From: Silvanigrellaceae bacterium
GTDB lineage: Bacteria; Bdellovibrionota; Oligoflexia; Silvanigrellales; Silvanigrellaceae
Assembly: GCA_947475135.1 (NCBI GenBank)
Contig: CANJMU010000044.1
Location: forward strand, 1-6,107
Length of the DNA: 6,107 nucleotides
Direction: 5' to 3'
Positions 1 through 6,107 of this stretch are shown here, piece after piece (the first letter of the stretch is position 1; every line of letters begins with the position of its first letter). The notes under the pieces were generated by a model. It did not search any database. It was not told where the DNA came from and saw nothing but the letters and a program-made list of their open reading frames with translations. Made by a program: the position numbers and the translations under genes.

Positions 1-1281
1 ATACTAGAATATCAGCGCTGTCATTTGAATGAATCCGATCCTGAAATTGCAAGTCTTCTTTCTAAGGAAACAATAAGGTTACGAGAAGGATTGGAGCTTA
101 TTGCTTCTGAAAATGTTGCTAGTCCAGCTGTTCTGGCGGCTTTAAGTAGTGTTTTGTCGAATAAATATGCCGAAGGATATCCAGGAAAAAGATATTATGG
201 CGGATGCGAATTCAATGACGAAGTCGAACGCATTGCTATTGATCGTGTGAAAAAATTATTTGGCGCAGAGCATGCCAATGTTCAGCCTCATAGTGGCGCA
301 CAAGCCAATCAGGCTGTTTTTTTTGCGGTTTTAAGCCCAGGGGACAAGATTTTAGGAATGGATTTATCTCATGGTGGGCATTTAACACATGGGTCACCAG
401 TGAGCTTATCGGGAACTTATTACAAGCCTGAATTTTATGGTGTGAATGAAAATGGCGTGATTGATTATGAAAAAGTCCTTTTAAAAGCTCAAGAAACAAA
501 ACCAAAATTGATCATTGCAGGGGCAAGCGCTTATTCTCGTGTGATTGATTTTAAAAAATTTCGAGAAATTGCCGACGCCGTTGGTGCTTATTTATTGGTT
601 GATATGGCGCATATTGCTGGACTTGTTGCGACAGGTCATCACCCTTCACCAATTCCCTATGCGCATTTTGTCACAACAACAACACACAAAACATTGCGCG
701 GCCCAAGGGGCGGAGTCATTCTTTGCAAAGAAGAATTTGCAAAAAAAATAGATAAATCGGTATTCCCTGGAATTCAGGGCGGCCCTTTGATGCATGTGAT
801 TGGTGCAAAAGCGGTTTCTTTTTTAGAAGCTTTGCAACCAAGTTTTCGAAATTACATTGAAAATGTGTGTATTAATTCAAAAGAACTTGCGAAAAATTTA
901 ATTCAAAAAAATTTTCAATTAATTTCTGGTGGTACGGATAATCATTTATTATTGATAGATCTTAGAAATTCAGCATTAAGTGGAAAAGATTTAGAAGAGC
1001 GTTTAGCTCTTGCAAATATCACTGTGAATAAAAATACGATTCCAAATGACCCTAGAAAGCCATTTTATTCCAGTGGAATTCGCATAGGAACTGCTGCGAT
1101 TACAACTCGCGGGCTTCAAAGAACAGACATGAATGAAATTGCAGAAGCGATTTTTATGGTTTCTCAAAATAGTGATAAATTGTTGTTGCAAGCCAAACAA
1201 ATTGTTTCTGATTTATGTCAAAAATATCCCTTGTATAATGGTAGTTTGGGAAGTTATGGTTACGTTAGACCCATTTCCTAG
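1..1281 (+). CDS. glyA: Serine hydroxymethyltransferase (5' end probably cut by window edge)
   Basis: PLP-dependent cytosolic enzyme that converts serine and tetrahydrofolate to glycine and 5,10-methylene-THF, the main one-carbon source for thymidylate, purines and methionine. Numbering from the TTG at 25 gives 418 residues. The signatures are ELIASEN (24-30), [14 protein letters not shown] (47-60), PHSGAQAN (88-95), HGGHLTHG (116-123), VDMAHIAG (192-199, with Asp193 for the PLP ring nitrogen and His196) and [14 protein letters not shown] (217-230), whose Lys222 should form the PLP Schiff base. All line up with E. coli GlyA at a constant offset of about 7 residues, so every catalytic element is present. 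The frame is open to base 1, TTG 25 has no clear ribosome binding site, and relatives carry a few more residues before the LxExDPEI stretch. The true start is therefore probably just outside the window, and the TTG is a fallback. nrdR follows in the same direction. Identification is near certain; the start is not. Confidence 0.97.
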   Translation: MLEYQRCHLNESDPEIASLLSKETIRLREGLELIASENVASPAVLAALSSVLSNKYAEGYPGKRYYGGCEFNDEVERIAIDRVKKLFGAEHANVQPHSGAQANQAVFFAVLSPGDKILGMDLSHGGHLTHGSPVSLSGTYYKPEFYGVNENGVIDYEKVLLKAQETKPKLIIAGASAYSRVIDFKKFREIADAVGAYLLVDMAHIAGLVATGHHPSPIPYAHFVTTTTHKTLRGPRGGVILCKEEFAKKIDKSVFPGIQGGPLMHVIGAKAVSFLEALQPSFRNYIENVCINSKELAKNLIQKNFQLISGGTDNHLLLIDLRNSALSGKDLEERLALANITVNKNTIPNDPRKPFYSSGIRIGTAAITTRGLQRTDMNEIAEAIFMVSQNSDKLLLQAKQIVSDLCQKYPLYNGSLGSYGYVRPIS

Positions 1282-1303
1282 CCTCGAAACTGAGGTTAGG
1301 AAA
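1274..1303. repeat. Inverted repeat / RNA hairpin at the glyA stop codon
   Basis: TTTCCTAGCCTC (1274-1285) and GAGGTTAGGAAA (1292-1303) pair over 12 positions, one of them a G-U, around the 6-base loop GAAACT. The glyA stop TAG (1279-1281) lies inside the left arm. It is followed by AAAAAGG, not a T-run, and the opposite strand also lacks a T-run, so it is not a standard intrinsic terminator on either strand. It may separate glyA from nrdR by RNA processing, protect the glyA mRNA end, weaken read-through, or be a protein-binding palindrome. The pairing is read directly; the role is inference. Confidence 0.6.
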
Positions 1304-1339
1304 AAGGTCTGTTGTTTGAAAAATAGGATGTGATGTTTT

Positions 1340-1837
1340 ATGAAATGTAAACAATGCCAACATGGTGAAAGCAAGGTCTTAGAAAGTCGCGAAAACAGGG
1401 AGAATTCTTGCATTCGTAGACGTCGGGAATGCATCCAATGCGGCTTTCGTTTTACAACATTTGAACGTGTTGGCGATCAACCTGTTTACGTTTTTAAACG
1501 CAACGGATTAAGAGAGTTGTTCTCTCGTGAAAAAATCATTCGAAGCCTAACGATTGCTTGCCAAAAAAGATCCATTGACCCAAAAAAGTTGGAACACATT
1601 GCGGATTGGGTCGAATCTCATAGCCAATTGATAGACGAAGATGAAATGACGACACAAAAAATTGGTGAATTTATTTTAAATGCACTGATTCATGTCGATC
1701 CTGTTGCGTATGTGCGTTTTGCCTCGGTTTATCGGGCATTTTCGACTCCTGAAGATTTTATTAATGAATTAAAAATACTGACAGAAAAATCAAAAGCGAC
1801 AGAGATCCCTGCATTTTTTCAGCATAAACCAGAGTGA
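1340..1837 (+). CDS. nrdR: Transcriptional repressor NrdR of ribonucleotide reductase genes
   Basis: Nucleotide-sensing repressor. It binds NrdR boxes upstream of ribonucleotide reductase operons when its ATP-cone is loaded with dATP/ATP, shutting down dNTP synthesis. The 165 residues match the usual family length of 150-170. The N-terminal zinc ribbon has Cys3/Cys6 and Cys31/Cys34, with the basic RRRREC run (26-31) that contacts DNA and FTTFERV just after it. The ATP-cone spans about 49-139, with VYVFKRNG near its start and the family signature VAYVRFASVYRAF (122-134). The C-terminal tail is short and unremarkable. ATG 1340 is the only sensible start: an in-frame TGA lies three codons upstream and the protein then begins with the canonical MxCxxC. 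The ribosome binding site is weak (AGGA at 1325-1328, 11 nt away), so translation may be low or depend on glyA read-through. No NrdR box was seen in the window, so its targets lie elsewhere. Confidence 0.96.
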   Translation: MKCKQCQHGESKVLESRENRENSCIRRRRECIQCGFRFTTFERVGDQPVYVFKRNGLRELFSREKIIRSLTIACQKRSIDPKKLEHIADWVESHSQLIDEDEMTTQKIGEFILNALIHVDPVAYVRFASVYRAFSTPEDFINELKILTEKSKATEIPAFFQHKPE

Positions 1838-1884
1838 TTTTTTTCAAGGGATAATTTCAACAAGATATCGTGATTTGTTTGACA
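1838..1884. other. Short gap between convergent genes, no clear terminator
   Basis: These 47 bases separate the stop codons of nrdR (plus strand) and the acyl-CoA dehydrogenase gene (minus strand). There is a short T-run just after the nrdR stop, but no GC-rich stem precedes it. A weak, bulged pairing between CAACAA (1859-1864) and TTGTTTG (1876-1882) is too poor to call a terminator. Transcripts from the two sides may overlap at their 3' ends, or termination may be Rho-dependent or lie within coding sequence. Confidence 0.5.
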
Positions 1885-3027
1885 TCAACTTTCCAACAGA
1901 TGTTTTCCGACAATCATGCGTTGAATCTGCGAAGTGCCCTCATAAATCTGAAAAATCTTTGCGTCTCGCATTAACATCTCAACAGGATATTCTTTATTAT
2001 AACCGTAACCACCAAAAACTTGGACCGCATCTGTTGTGATTTTCATGCAGGCATCCGCAGCAAACATTTTTGCAATGGATGCGTAGTAAGTGTTTTTTCT
2101 TTGATTCTCGATTTCGTAAGCGGCTTTCCAAACAAGTAAACGGCCAGCTTCAATATCCCGAGCCATTTCTGCAATTAAAAAACTAATCCCCTGATTCTGA
2201 GAGATGAGTTTTCCAAAAGTGCTGCGCTGTTTGGCATAATCAATGGCACACATCATGGCGCGTTGGGAAAGCCCTACGCATTCTGCAGCAACCGGAGGGC
2301 GTGTTCTATCAAAAGCACCCATAGCGAGCTTAAAACCCTCTCCTTCGTGTCCTAGACGGTACTTTTCGTCGACTTCGACATTTTCGAAAGTCACGGCACG
2401 GGTGTCACTACAACGTTGTCCCATGTTACTTTCTTTTTTACCGATTCGAATTCCAGGTGAAGAAGCACTAACAATAAAACCAGTCATTCCTTTATGGCCC
2501 ATGGCTGGATCGGTTTTTGCTAAGACGAAAAACCATTTGGCGTAGTTGGCATTTGTGATCCACATTTTCGAGCCATTGATAATATATTTATCTTTTTGTT
2601 TTTTTGCGGTTGTTAAAATTCCAGCGACGTCGCTGCCTGCATTTGGTTCGGTGACGCAGTAAGATGCCATGTGGCATTCCTCTGCCATAGGGGCTAAAAA
2701 ATCTTTCCACGCGGTTTTATTTCCCGAAAGAATGACAGGAACTGCTGCTAAATCATTGGCGAGTGCTGCCGTTGCAAAACCAGCGCTTCCCATGGCAAGG
2801 GCTTCGGAAATCAGACAATGTCCTAGGGTGCCAACACCCAATCCGCCAACTTCCGTTGGAACAAAAGCATTCACAAGTCCCAAAGCATGCGCTTTTTTGA
2901 GTGTTTCTGCTGGAAAATGAGAGGTTTCGTCCCATTCGCGCGCCTTTGGCCAAACTTCTTTGTTCGAAAACTCTTTGGCCATTTCAAAAATTTGTTTTTG
3001 TTCATTGTCTAAATCAAATGAAATCAT
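1885..3027 (-). CDS. Acyl-CoA dehydrogenase, medium-chain (MCAD) type
   Basis: FAD-dependent cytosolic flavoenzyme that introduces the alpha,beta double bond in acyl-CoA, the first step of beta-oxidation, passing electrons to electron-transfer flavoprotein. It is 380 residues, the normal family length, with the N-terminal helical, central beta and C-terminal helical domains all present. Signatures are YCVTEPNAGSDVAG (123-136), KMWITNA (154-160), NMGQRCSDTR (201-210), MGAFDRTRP (236-244), RSTFGK (268-273), QVFGGYGY (336-343) and IYEGTSQIQR (361-370). Glu363 in the last motif is the expected catalytic base, in the MCAD/SCAD position and not the isovaleryl/long-chain one. These stretches closely resemble mitochondrial MCAD, so straight-chain acyl-CoA is likely, but chain length cannot be read from sequence and short or branched substrates remain possible. 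ATG 3027 has a good AAAGG site 9 nt upstream. It is the last gene of the minus-strand cluster, 20 bp after RNase J. No other beta-oxidation gene is nearby. Confidence 0.95.
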   Translation of the reverse strand: MISFDLDNEQKQIFEMAKEFSNKEVWPKAREWDETSHFPAETLKKAHALGLVNAFVPTEVGGLGVGTLGHCLISEALAMGSAGFATAALANDLAAVPVILSGNKTAWKDFLAPMAEECHMASYCVTEPNAGSDVAGILTTAKKQKDKYIINGSKMWITNANYAKWFFVLAKTDPAMGHKGMTGFIVSASSPGIRIGKKESNMGQRCSDTRAVTFENVEVDEKYRLGHEGEGFKLAMGAFDRTRPPVAAECVGLSQRAMMCAIDYAKQRSTFGKLISQNQGISFLIAEMARDIEAGRLLVWKAAYEIENQRKNTYYASIAKMFAADACMKITTDAVQVFGGYGYNKEYPVEMLMRDAKIFQIYEGTSQIQRMIVGKHLLES

Positions 3028-3036
3028 AATAAAATA

Positions 3037-3041
3037 CCTTT
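3037..3041 (-). promoter_or_regulatory. Ribosome binding site of the acyl-CoA dehydrogenase gene
   Basis: AAAGG on the minus strand, 9 nt before ATG 3027, lies in the 20-bp gap after the RNase J stop. It fixes the start and shows that this gene is translated independently although probably co-transcribed. Confidence 0.65.
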
Positions 3042-3047
3042 ACAAGA

Positions 3048-4706
3048 TTACAAAAATTGAAAATTAATCAGAACAACTGTTTTGTATCCTATTATTTTTT
3101 CTAATTGATGTCGAAATTGAATTCGAATTTCATTTCTAAAATGTTCTACTCCAAAGTTGGCTCGTGTGGCTTGATCAAATAAAATGCGCTCAAATAATTT
3201 TTTTAAAGATTGTTGATAACTTGTGGCATCAATATTCACACCAACGGATGTCACATAGGGAATTTCTAAAAGGTCGAATGTATTTTTTCGGAGATTGAAA
3301 TGAGCACATACAAAACCACAAAGACCTAAGTCAACTCTATCTTTATAGAGTCTAGAGTTCGCAGGAAAAATTCCCCCTTGAAGGGAATAATCCCGGCCGT
3401 TCAAGACGGTTTCTTTAATTTCAATTCCGTCTTCCGATAAAGTAACAGCGTCGCCATTTTCTGCCAAAATACAATTTTCAATGGGAACATTAGTTTCAGT
3501 CGCTAATTCCAAATGTCTTTTGAGTAATTTATAACTTCCGTGAATGGGCATAAAATATTTTGGTTTGACAGTGGAAATACATTTTTTTAAATCTTCGCTG
3601 TAACCATGGCCGCTGGCGTGAATTTCTTTGTCTAATTTCGAGTGAATAAATGTGGTTCCAATTTTTAAAAATTGAGTTTCTACAGAATCAATGGGTCGTT
3701 CATTTCCAGGAATAACCCTTGCAGAAACGATGACTGTGTCTTCATAAGTCGCCTTAAAACTCGGAATATTATTGTAAGCAATACGATGCAAGCCTGAAAA
3801 AGCTTCACCCTGCGTTCCCGTGCATAAAATACAAATTTCATTGCGAGGAAAAGCATTGATATTTTCGAAATTTTGAAAAAGATCCTCTGGAATATTTGTT
3901 AAATTTAATTTTAATGAAAATGAAATATTTCGTTCCAAGGATTTTCCAAAGAAAAAGATTTTACGATTGTGTTTTTTGCAGAGCTCGATGACCGTGTTGA
4001 CGCGCCAAATATGGCTCGAAAATGTCGCAACAATCAGAGCTCCTTTTGTATTTTCAAAATATTTCGTCATGCCATCGAAAATATCTCGCTCACTTCTGTC
4101 GGTATTTGGAGCAAAAGAATTTGTGCTATCACTCATTAATAACGAAATGTTTTTTCCTTCGCAGACTCTTTTTAAACTTTCAATTGTAGTAATTTTTTCT
4201 GGTGGATGTTCATCTATTCGAAAGTCACCAGTGTGAATGATTCGAAATAAAGACGTTTCAATTAATAAACCACTAGCATCGGCAATACTATGATTGACTG
4301 GAAATGGTGTTACTTTAATATTGGAAAAAAGTGTGGGCTCAAAATAATTCCAAATTGTGAGTGGGTAGTTATCAATCCCACTGTCCATCATTTTGTATTC
4401 AATTAATTTTGCTGTGAATGCGGTTGTGAAAATTGGTGCCGGAAATTTTTTATAAAAATGTGCAATGCCACCAATATGATCTTCGTGGCCGTGGGTGATT
4501 AACCAGGCTTCAATTTTAATGTCATTTTCTTCCAGATATTTGACACTTGGGTAAATGACTTTCACGCCAATTTGATTTTGGTCTGGAAATGTTGTTCCGC
4601 AATCAATTAAAAAATATTGACCATAGACGTTCAGCAAAGTCATATTCATGCCGACTTCGCCACATCCACCAAGTGGAATAATTTGTATTTTAGAATTTAT
4701 TTCCAA
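3048..4706 (-). CDS. rnj: Ribonuclease J family metallo-beta-lactamase RNase
   Basis: Predicted zinc-dependent endo- and 5'-3' exoribonuclease acting in mRNA decay and RNA maturation in the cytoplasm. The 552 residues match full-length RNase J (about 550-560). The metallo-beta-lactamase core holds GGCGEVGMN (13-21), the metal motif HGHEDH (72-77: His72, His74, Asp76, His77), His139, and Asp161 in HTGDF. SDSTN (192-196) and CTGTQGEAFS (295-304) belong to the beta-CASP insert. IPGNE (332-336), HASGHGYSEDL (363-373) and MPIHG (386-390, with a metal-binding His389) complete the site and bind RNA. The C-terminal domain (about 445-552) is present but divergent. The start is a TTG overlapping the upstream gene by 10 bp; the next in-frame methionine (residue 20) would delete the first strand and GG motif, so TTG is preferred. 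AAAGG stands 10 nt upstream. The MPIHG, NGD and beta-CASP features point to RNase J and not CPSF-like or ElaC-type relatives. J1 versus J2 subtype is not resolvable. Confidence 0.94.
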   Translation of the reverse strand: MEINSKIQIIPLGGCGEVGMNMTLLNVYGQYFLIDCGTTFPDQNQIGVKVIYPSVKYLEENDIKIEAWLITHGHEDHIGGIAHFYKKFPAPIFTTAFTAKLIEYKMMDSGIDNYPLTIWNYFEPTLFSNIKVTPFPVNHSIADASGLLIETSLFRIIHTGDFRIDEHPPEKITTIESLKRVCEGKNISLLMSDSTNSFAPNTDRSERDIFDGMTKYFENTKGALIVATFSSHIWRVNTVIELCKKHNRKIFFFGKSLERNISFSLKLNLTNIPEDLFQNFENINAFPRNEICILCTGTQGEAFSGLHRIAYNNIPSFKATYEDTVIVSARVIPGNERPIDSVETQFLKIGTTFIHSKLDKEIHASGHGYSEDLKKCISTVKPKYFMPIHGSYKLLKRHLELATETNVPIENCILAENGDAVTLSEDGIEIKETVLNGRDYSLQGGIFPANSRLYKDRVDLGLCGFVCAHFNLRKNTFDLLEIPYVTSVGVNIDATSYQQSLKKLFERILFDQATRANFGVEHFRNEIRIQFRHQLEKIIGYKTVVLINFQFL

Positions 4707-6107
4707 GAATTTGTTACCTTTAACGAGGGAAAATAAAATGTTCGTGAAATTAGAATAGGGCCATTTTTTGGTTTAGGGTAGTTCCACAACTGAATTTGTT
4801 GGATGAGGCAATGTAAAAATAAACTGTTGGCAGTCGTCGATTTCAAAATTTTAACGTGTGAAGATTTTCCATTATCATGAATAAGCCATTGAATAAACAC
4901 TCGCTCTTCTTGAGTCCTTTTCAAATTTTCTTCACATTTTTTAAGTTCTGTTTTTTTGTGATAAATAGAAAAATCTAAAAAGGATTTATCAATTTCAGCG
5001 TTTGGTTTTGGTGGTGGAGGAATTGTTTTTTCATGCACAGCGTATTTGGCATTTTCAAATAAAGTATCGTACCCCTCATTAGAAAATATATTTGTGGTTA
5101 TCGGATAAAGAAGTGATTTCTCATCGGCCCATACAATTGTGGAAGAAATTTTATCTTCATTTTCTTTATTGTAAAAAAATTTCTGCAAGGTTTTACGAAA
5201 GAGCGAGTTTTCAGAAATTTGTGCGAGTCTTTCAGCTTCAAGATAGCTGTCAAATTCTTTTTTAAAAAGTTCATCAGGTTGTCGCCCTAATAAACGCATT
5301 GTATTTGGTGGATTGACGATTCCTTCCTTAAAAGAATCAAAAATCGTTTCATAATAATTTTTTAAAAATTCGTGCTCTTGGGAAAGATGTTCAATAATAG
5401 CTCTGTCCGCTTGTTTCAATAATTCAATTCTATTTTTGACACGCATCAGATTCGATCCATATCTGTTTTGCGGCCGATGAGTGCCAATCCAGGGTGAATC
5501 ATGAATAAATTGAAAATATCTATCCGAAGAGTTGTCTTTAAAATCAGAAATATTTTTATAATTTTGACTGATTTTTTCTGAAAGAGTATTTTCTATTTTA
5601 AAAATATCAGCATCAATTTTTGATTCATTTAAAAACGGTATGAGGGATTTTGATTTTTTTCCATGTTCGGCAAGGTCCCAGCGATTCTGTAATTCTTTGA
5701 CCCAAAGGACCGCTAAAGTCGTGATATTTTCTGGATGAAAAGCATCTTTAAAAATAAAAGGAAGAAGTCTTAAATTTTCTGGCGCAATGAATCGTACAGA
5801 AATTTCTTGTGGGACCGCAGCCAATCCTTTTGGTGGTTTTTTTTGCGTAGACTGAAAAAAAATAAACATCAGAGATAAAATCAAAGTAAAGGCACAGAAA
5901 AAACTAATTTTCACAAGATTTTTTTCTATTGGTGTTGCATATTCAGGTCCTGCAAATATTTCCCTTGGAGCCCCAACAACAAAACTAGTGTCAATTGTTT
6001 TGGGAGGGAACGTGACTTTAAAAGTAATTTCATAGCCGAGGTATTGAAGGCACCCCCTGGAATAATTTTTAATTTCTACTTCCAAGGGCCGGTCTATTGC
6101 CGCCAAT
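4697..6107 (-). CDS. Single-span envelope protein with AgmX/PglI (TonB-like) C-terminal domain, 5' partial
   Basis: Positions are counted from a TTG at 6106. The frame is open to the window edge, so this is probably not the true start and the N-terminus is incomplete. Residues 1-62 look soluble. A hydrophobic span at about 64-84 is followed by QKKPPK, and the rest should be periplasmic. Residues about 100-360 are charged, predicted mostly helical (for example 222-262 and 278-312), and not recognised. A short proline run (PPPPKP, 363-368) precedes a C-terminal domain (about 375-460) with the AgmX/PglI pattern: Cys391 in KKCEENL, the strand-forming FIQWLIHDNGKSSHVKI, Cys433 in LHCLIQQIQLW, then NYPKP, and a final strand ending FYF. 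The two cysteines match the conserved pair of that family and may form a disulfide. Family members act with ExbB/ExbD-like motors or in gliding and envelope machines; none is visible here, so a TonB-like or structural role is inference. Its end overlaps the RNase J start by 10 bp. Confidence 0.8.
   Translation of the reverse strand, partial: LAAIDRPLEVEIKNYSRGCLQYLGYEITFKVTFPPKTIDTSFVVGAPREIFAGPEYATPIEKNLVKISFFCAFTLILSLMFIFFQSTQKKPPKGLAAVPQEISVRFIAPENLRLLPFIFKDAFHPENITTLAVLWVKELQNRWDLAEHGKKSKSLIPFLNESKIDADIFKIENTLSEKISQNYKNISDFKDNSSDRYFQFIHDSPWIGTHRPQNRYGSNLMRVKNRIELLKQADRAIIEHLSQEHEFLKNYYETIFDSFKEGIVNPPNTMRLLGRQPDELFKKEFDSYLEAERLAQISENSLFRKTLQKFFYNKENEDKISSTIVWADEKSLLYPITTNIFSNEGYDTLFENAKYAVHEKTIPPPPKPNAEIDKSFLDFSIYHKKTELKKCEENLKRTQEERVFIQWLIHDNGKSSHVKILKSTTANSLFLHCLIQQIQLWNYPKPKNGPILISRTFYFPSLKVTNSWK
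4717..4721 (-). promoter_or_regulatory. Ribosome binding site of the RNase J gene, inside the upstream gene
   Basis: AAAGG on the minus strand lies within the final codons of the AgmX/PglI-tail gene, 10 nt before TTG 4706. The slightly long spacing and the TTG start suggest modest initiation that may lean on ribosomes finishing the upstream gene. The acyl-CoA dehydrogenase gene uses the same AAAGGTA core. Confidence 0.55.

Noticed and set aside
25..27. TTG at 25 as the genuine glyA start
   Set aside because: The frame continues open to base 1, no ribosome binding site precedes the TTG, and the leucine it encodes aligns with an internal position in relatives. The start is probably upstream of the window.
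236..505. Minus-strand open frame of 89 codons within glyA
   Set aside because: It lies wholly inside a strongly conserved glyA region, has no recognisable domain or ribosome binding site, and its composition follows the antisense of glyA.
1274..1320. Inverted repeat after glyA as a Rho-independent terminator
   Set aside because: The stem is followed by AAAAAGG and not by a T-run, and the reverse strand also lacks a T-run, so the canonical form is absent.
1213..1434. Minus-strand 73-codon open frame across the glyA-nrdR junction
   Set aside because: It overlaps two certain genes on the other strand and the protein shows no family motif. The junction is better explained by the inverted repeat.
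2243..2920. Plus-strand open frames opposite the acyl-CoA dehydrogenase gene
   Set aside because: They are antisense shadows of a gene whose motifs are all intact, and they have no recognisable protein features.
4007..4030. Unusual SSHIWR sequence in the RNase J beta-CASP region as a lost functional motif
   Set aside because: The family position before the arginine varies (for example His, Tyr or Ala) and the arginine is kept, while all metal ligands are present, so activity is not in doubt from this change.
6104..6106. TTG at the right edge as the genuine start of the AgmX/PglI-tail gene
   Set aside because: It lies one base from the window end, so no upstream signal can be judged. It is simply the first possible start codon in a frame that is cut by the edge.

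Overview
The window is about 6.1 kb of AT-rich bacterial DNA, almost fully coding, with five protein genes and no RNA gene, mobile element, CRISPR array or long non-coding stretch. Both outermost genes run off the window edges. The best clue to the host is the rightmost gene. It encodes an envelope protein with one membrane segment and a C-terminal domain of the AgmX/PglI ('myxo_SS_tail') type, a TonB-like tail most familiar from Myxococcota and Bdellovibrionota. Together with a proteobacterial-style glyA-nrdR pair, an RNase J and an MCAD-type acyl-CoA dehydrogenase, this suggests a low-GC Gram-negative bacterium of the former deltaproteobacterial/Oligoflexia kind. That placement is inference, not proof.

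Left part, plus strand (1-1837): glyA (serine hydroxymethyltransferase, one-carbon metabolism) is followed after 58 bp by nrdR (repressor of ribonucleotide reductase genes). An inverted repeat with 12-bp arms sits at the junction and includes the glyA stop codon. The pair is common in proteobacteria and links folate one-carbon supply for nucleotides with control of dNTP synthesis.

Right part, minus strand (1885-6107): read in the direction of transcription, the order is AgmX/PglI-tail protein, RNase J, then MCAD-type acyl-CoA dehydrogenase. The first two overlap by 10 bp and the last two are 20 bp apart, so they are probably one transcript. The RNase J start is a TTG inside the last codons of the upstream gene, which suggests coupled translation. 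The two transcription units converge on a 47-bp gap (1838-1884) with no canonical terminator.

Most of the window is housekeeping: one-carbon metabolism, dNTP regulation, RNA processing and fatty-acid oxidation. I found no convincing undescribed system. The least understood component is the AgmX/PglI-tail protein, whose cytoplasmic N-terminus and long periplasmic linker I do not recognise.
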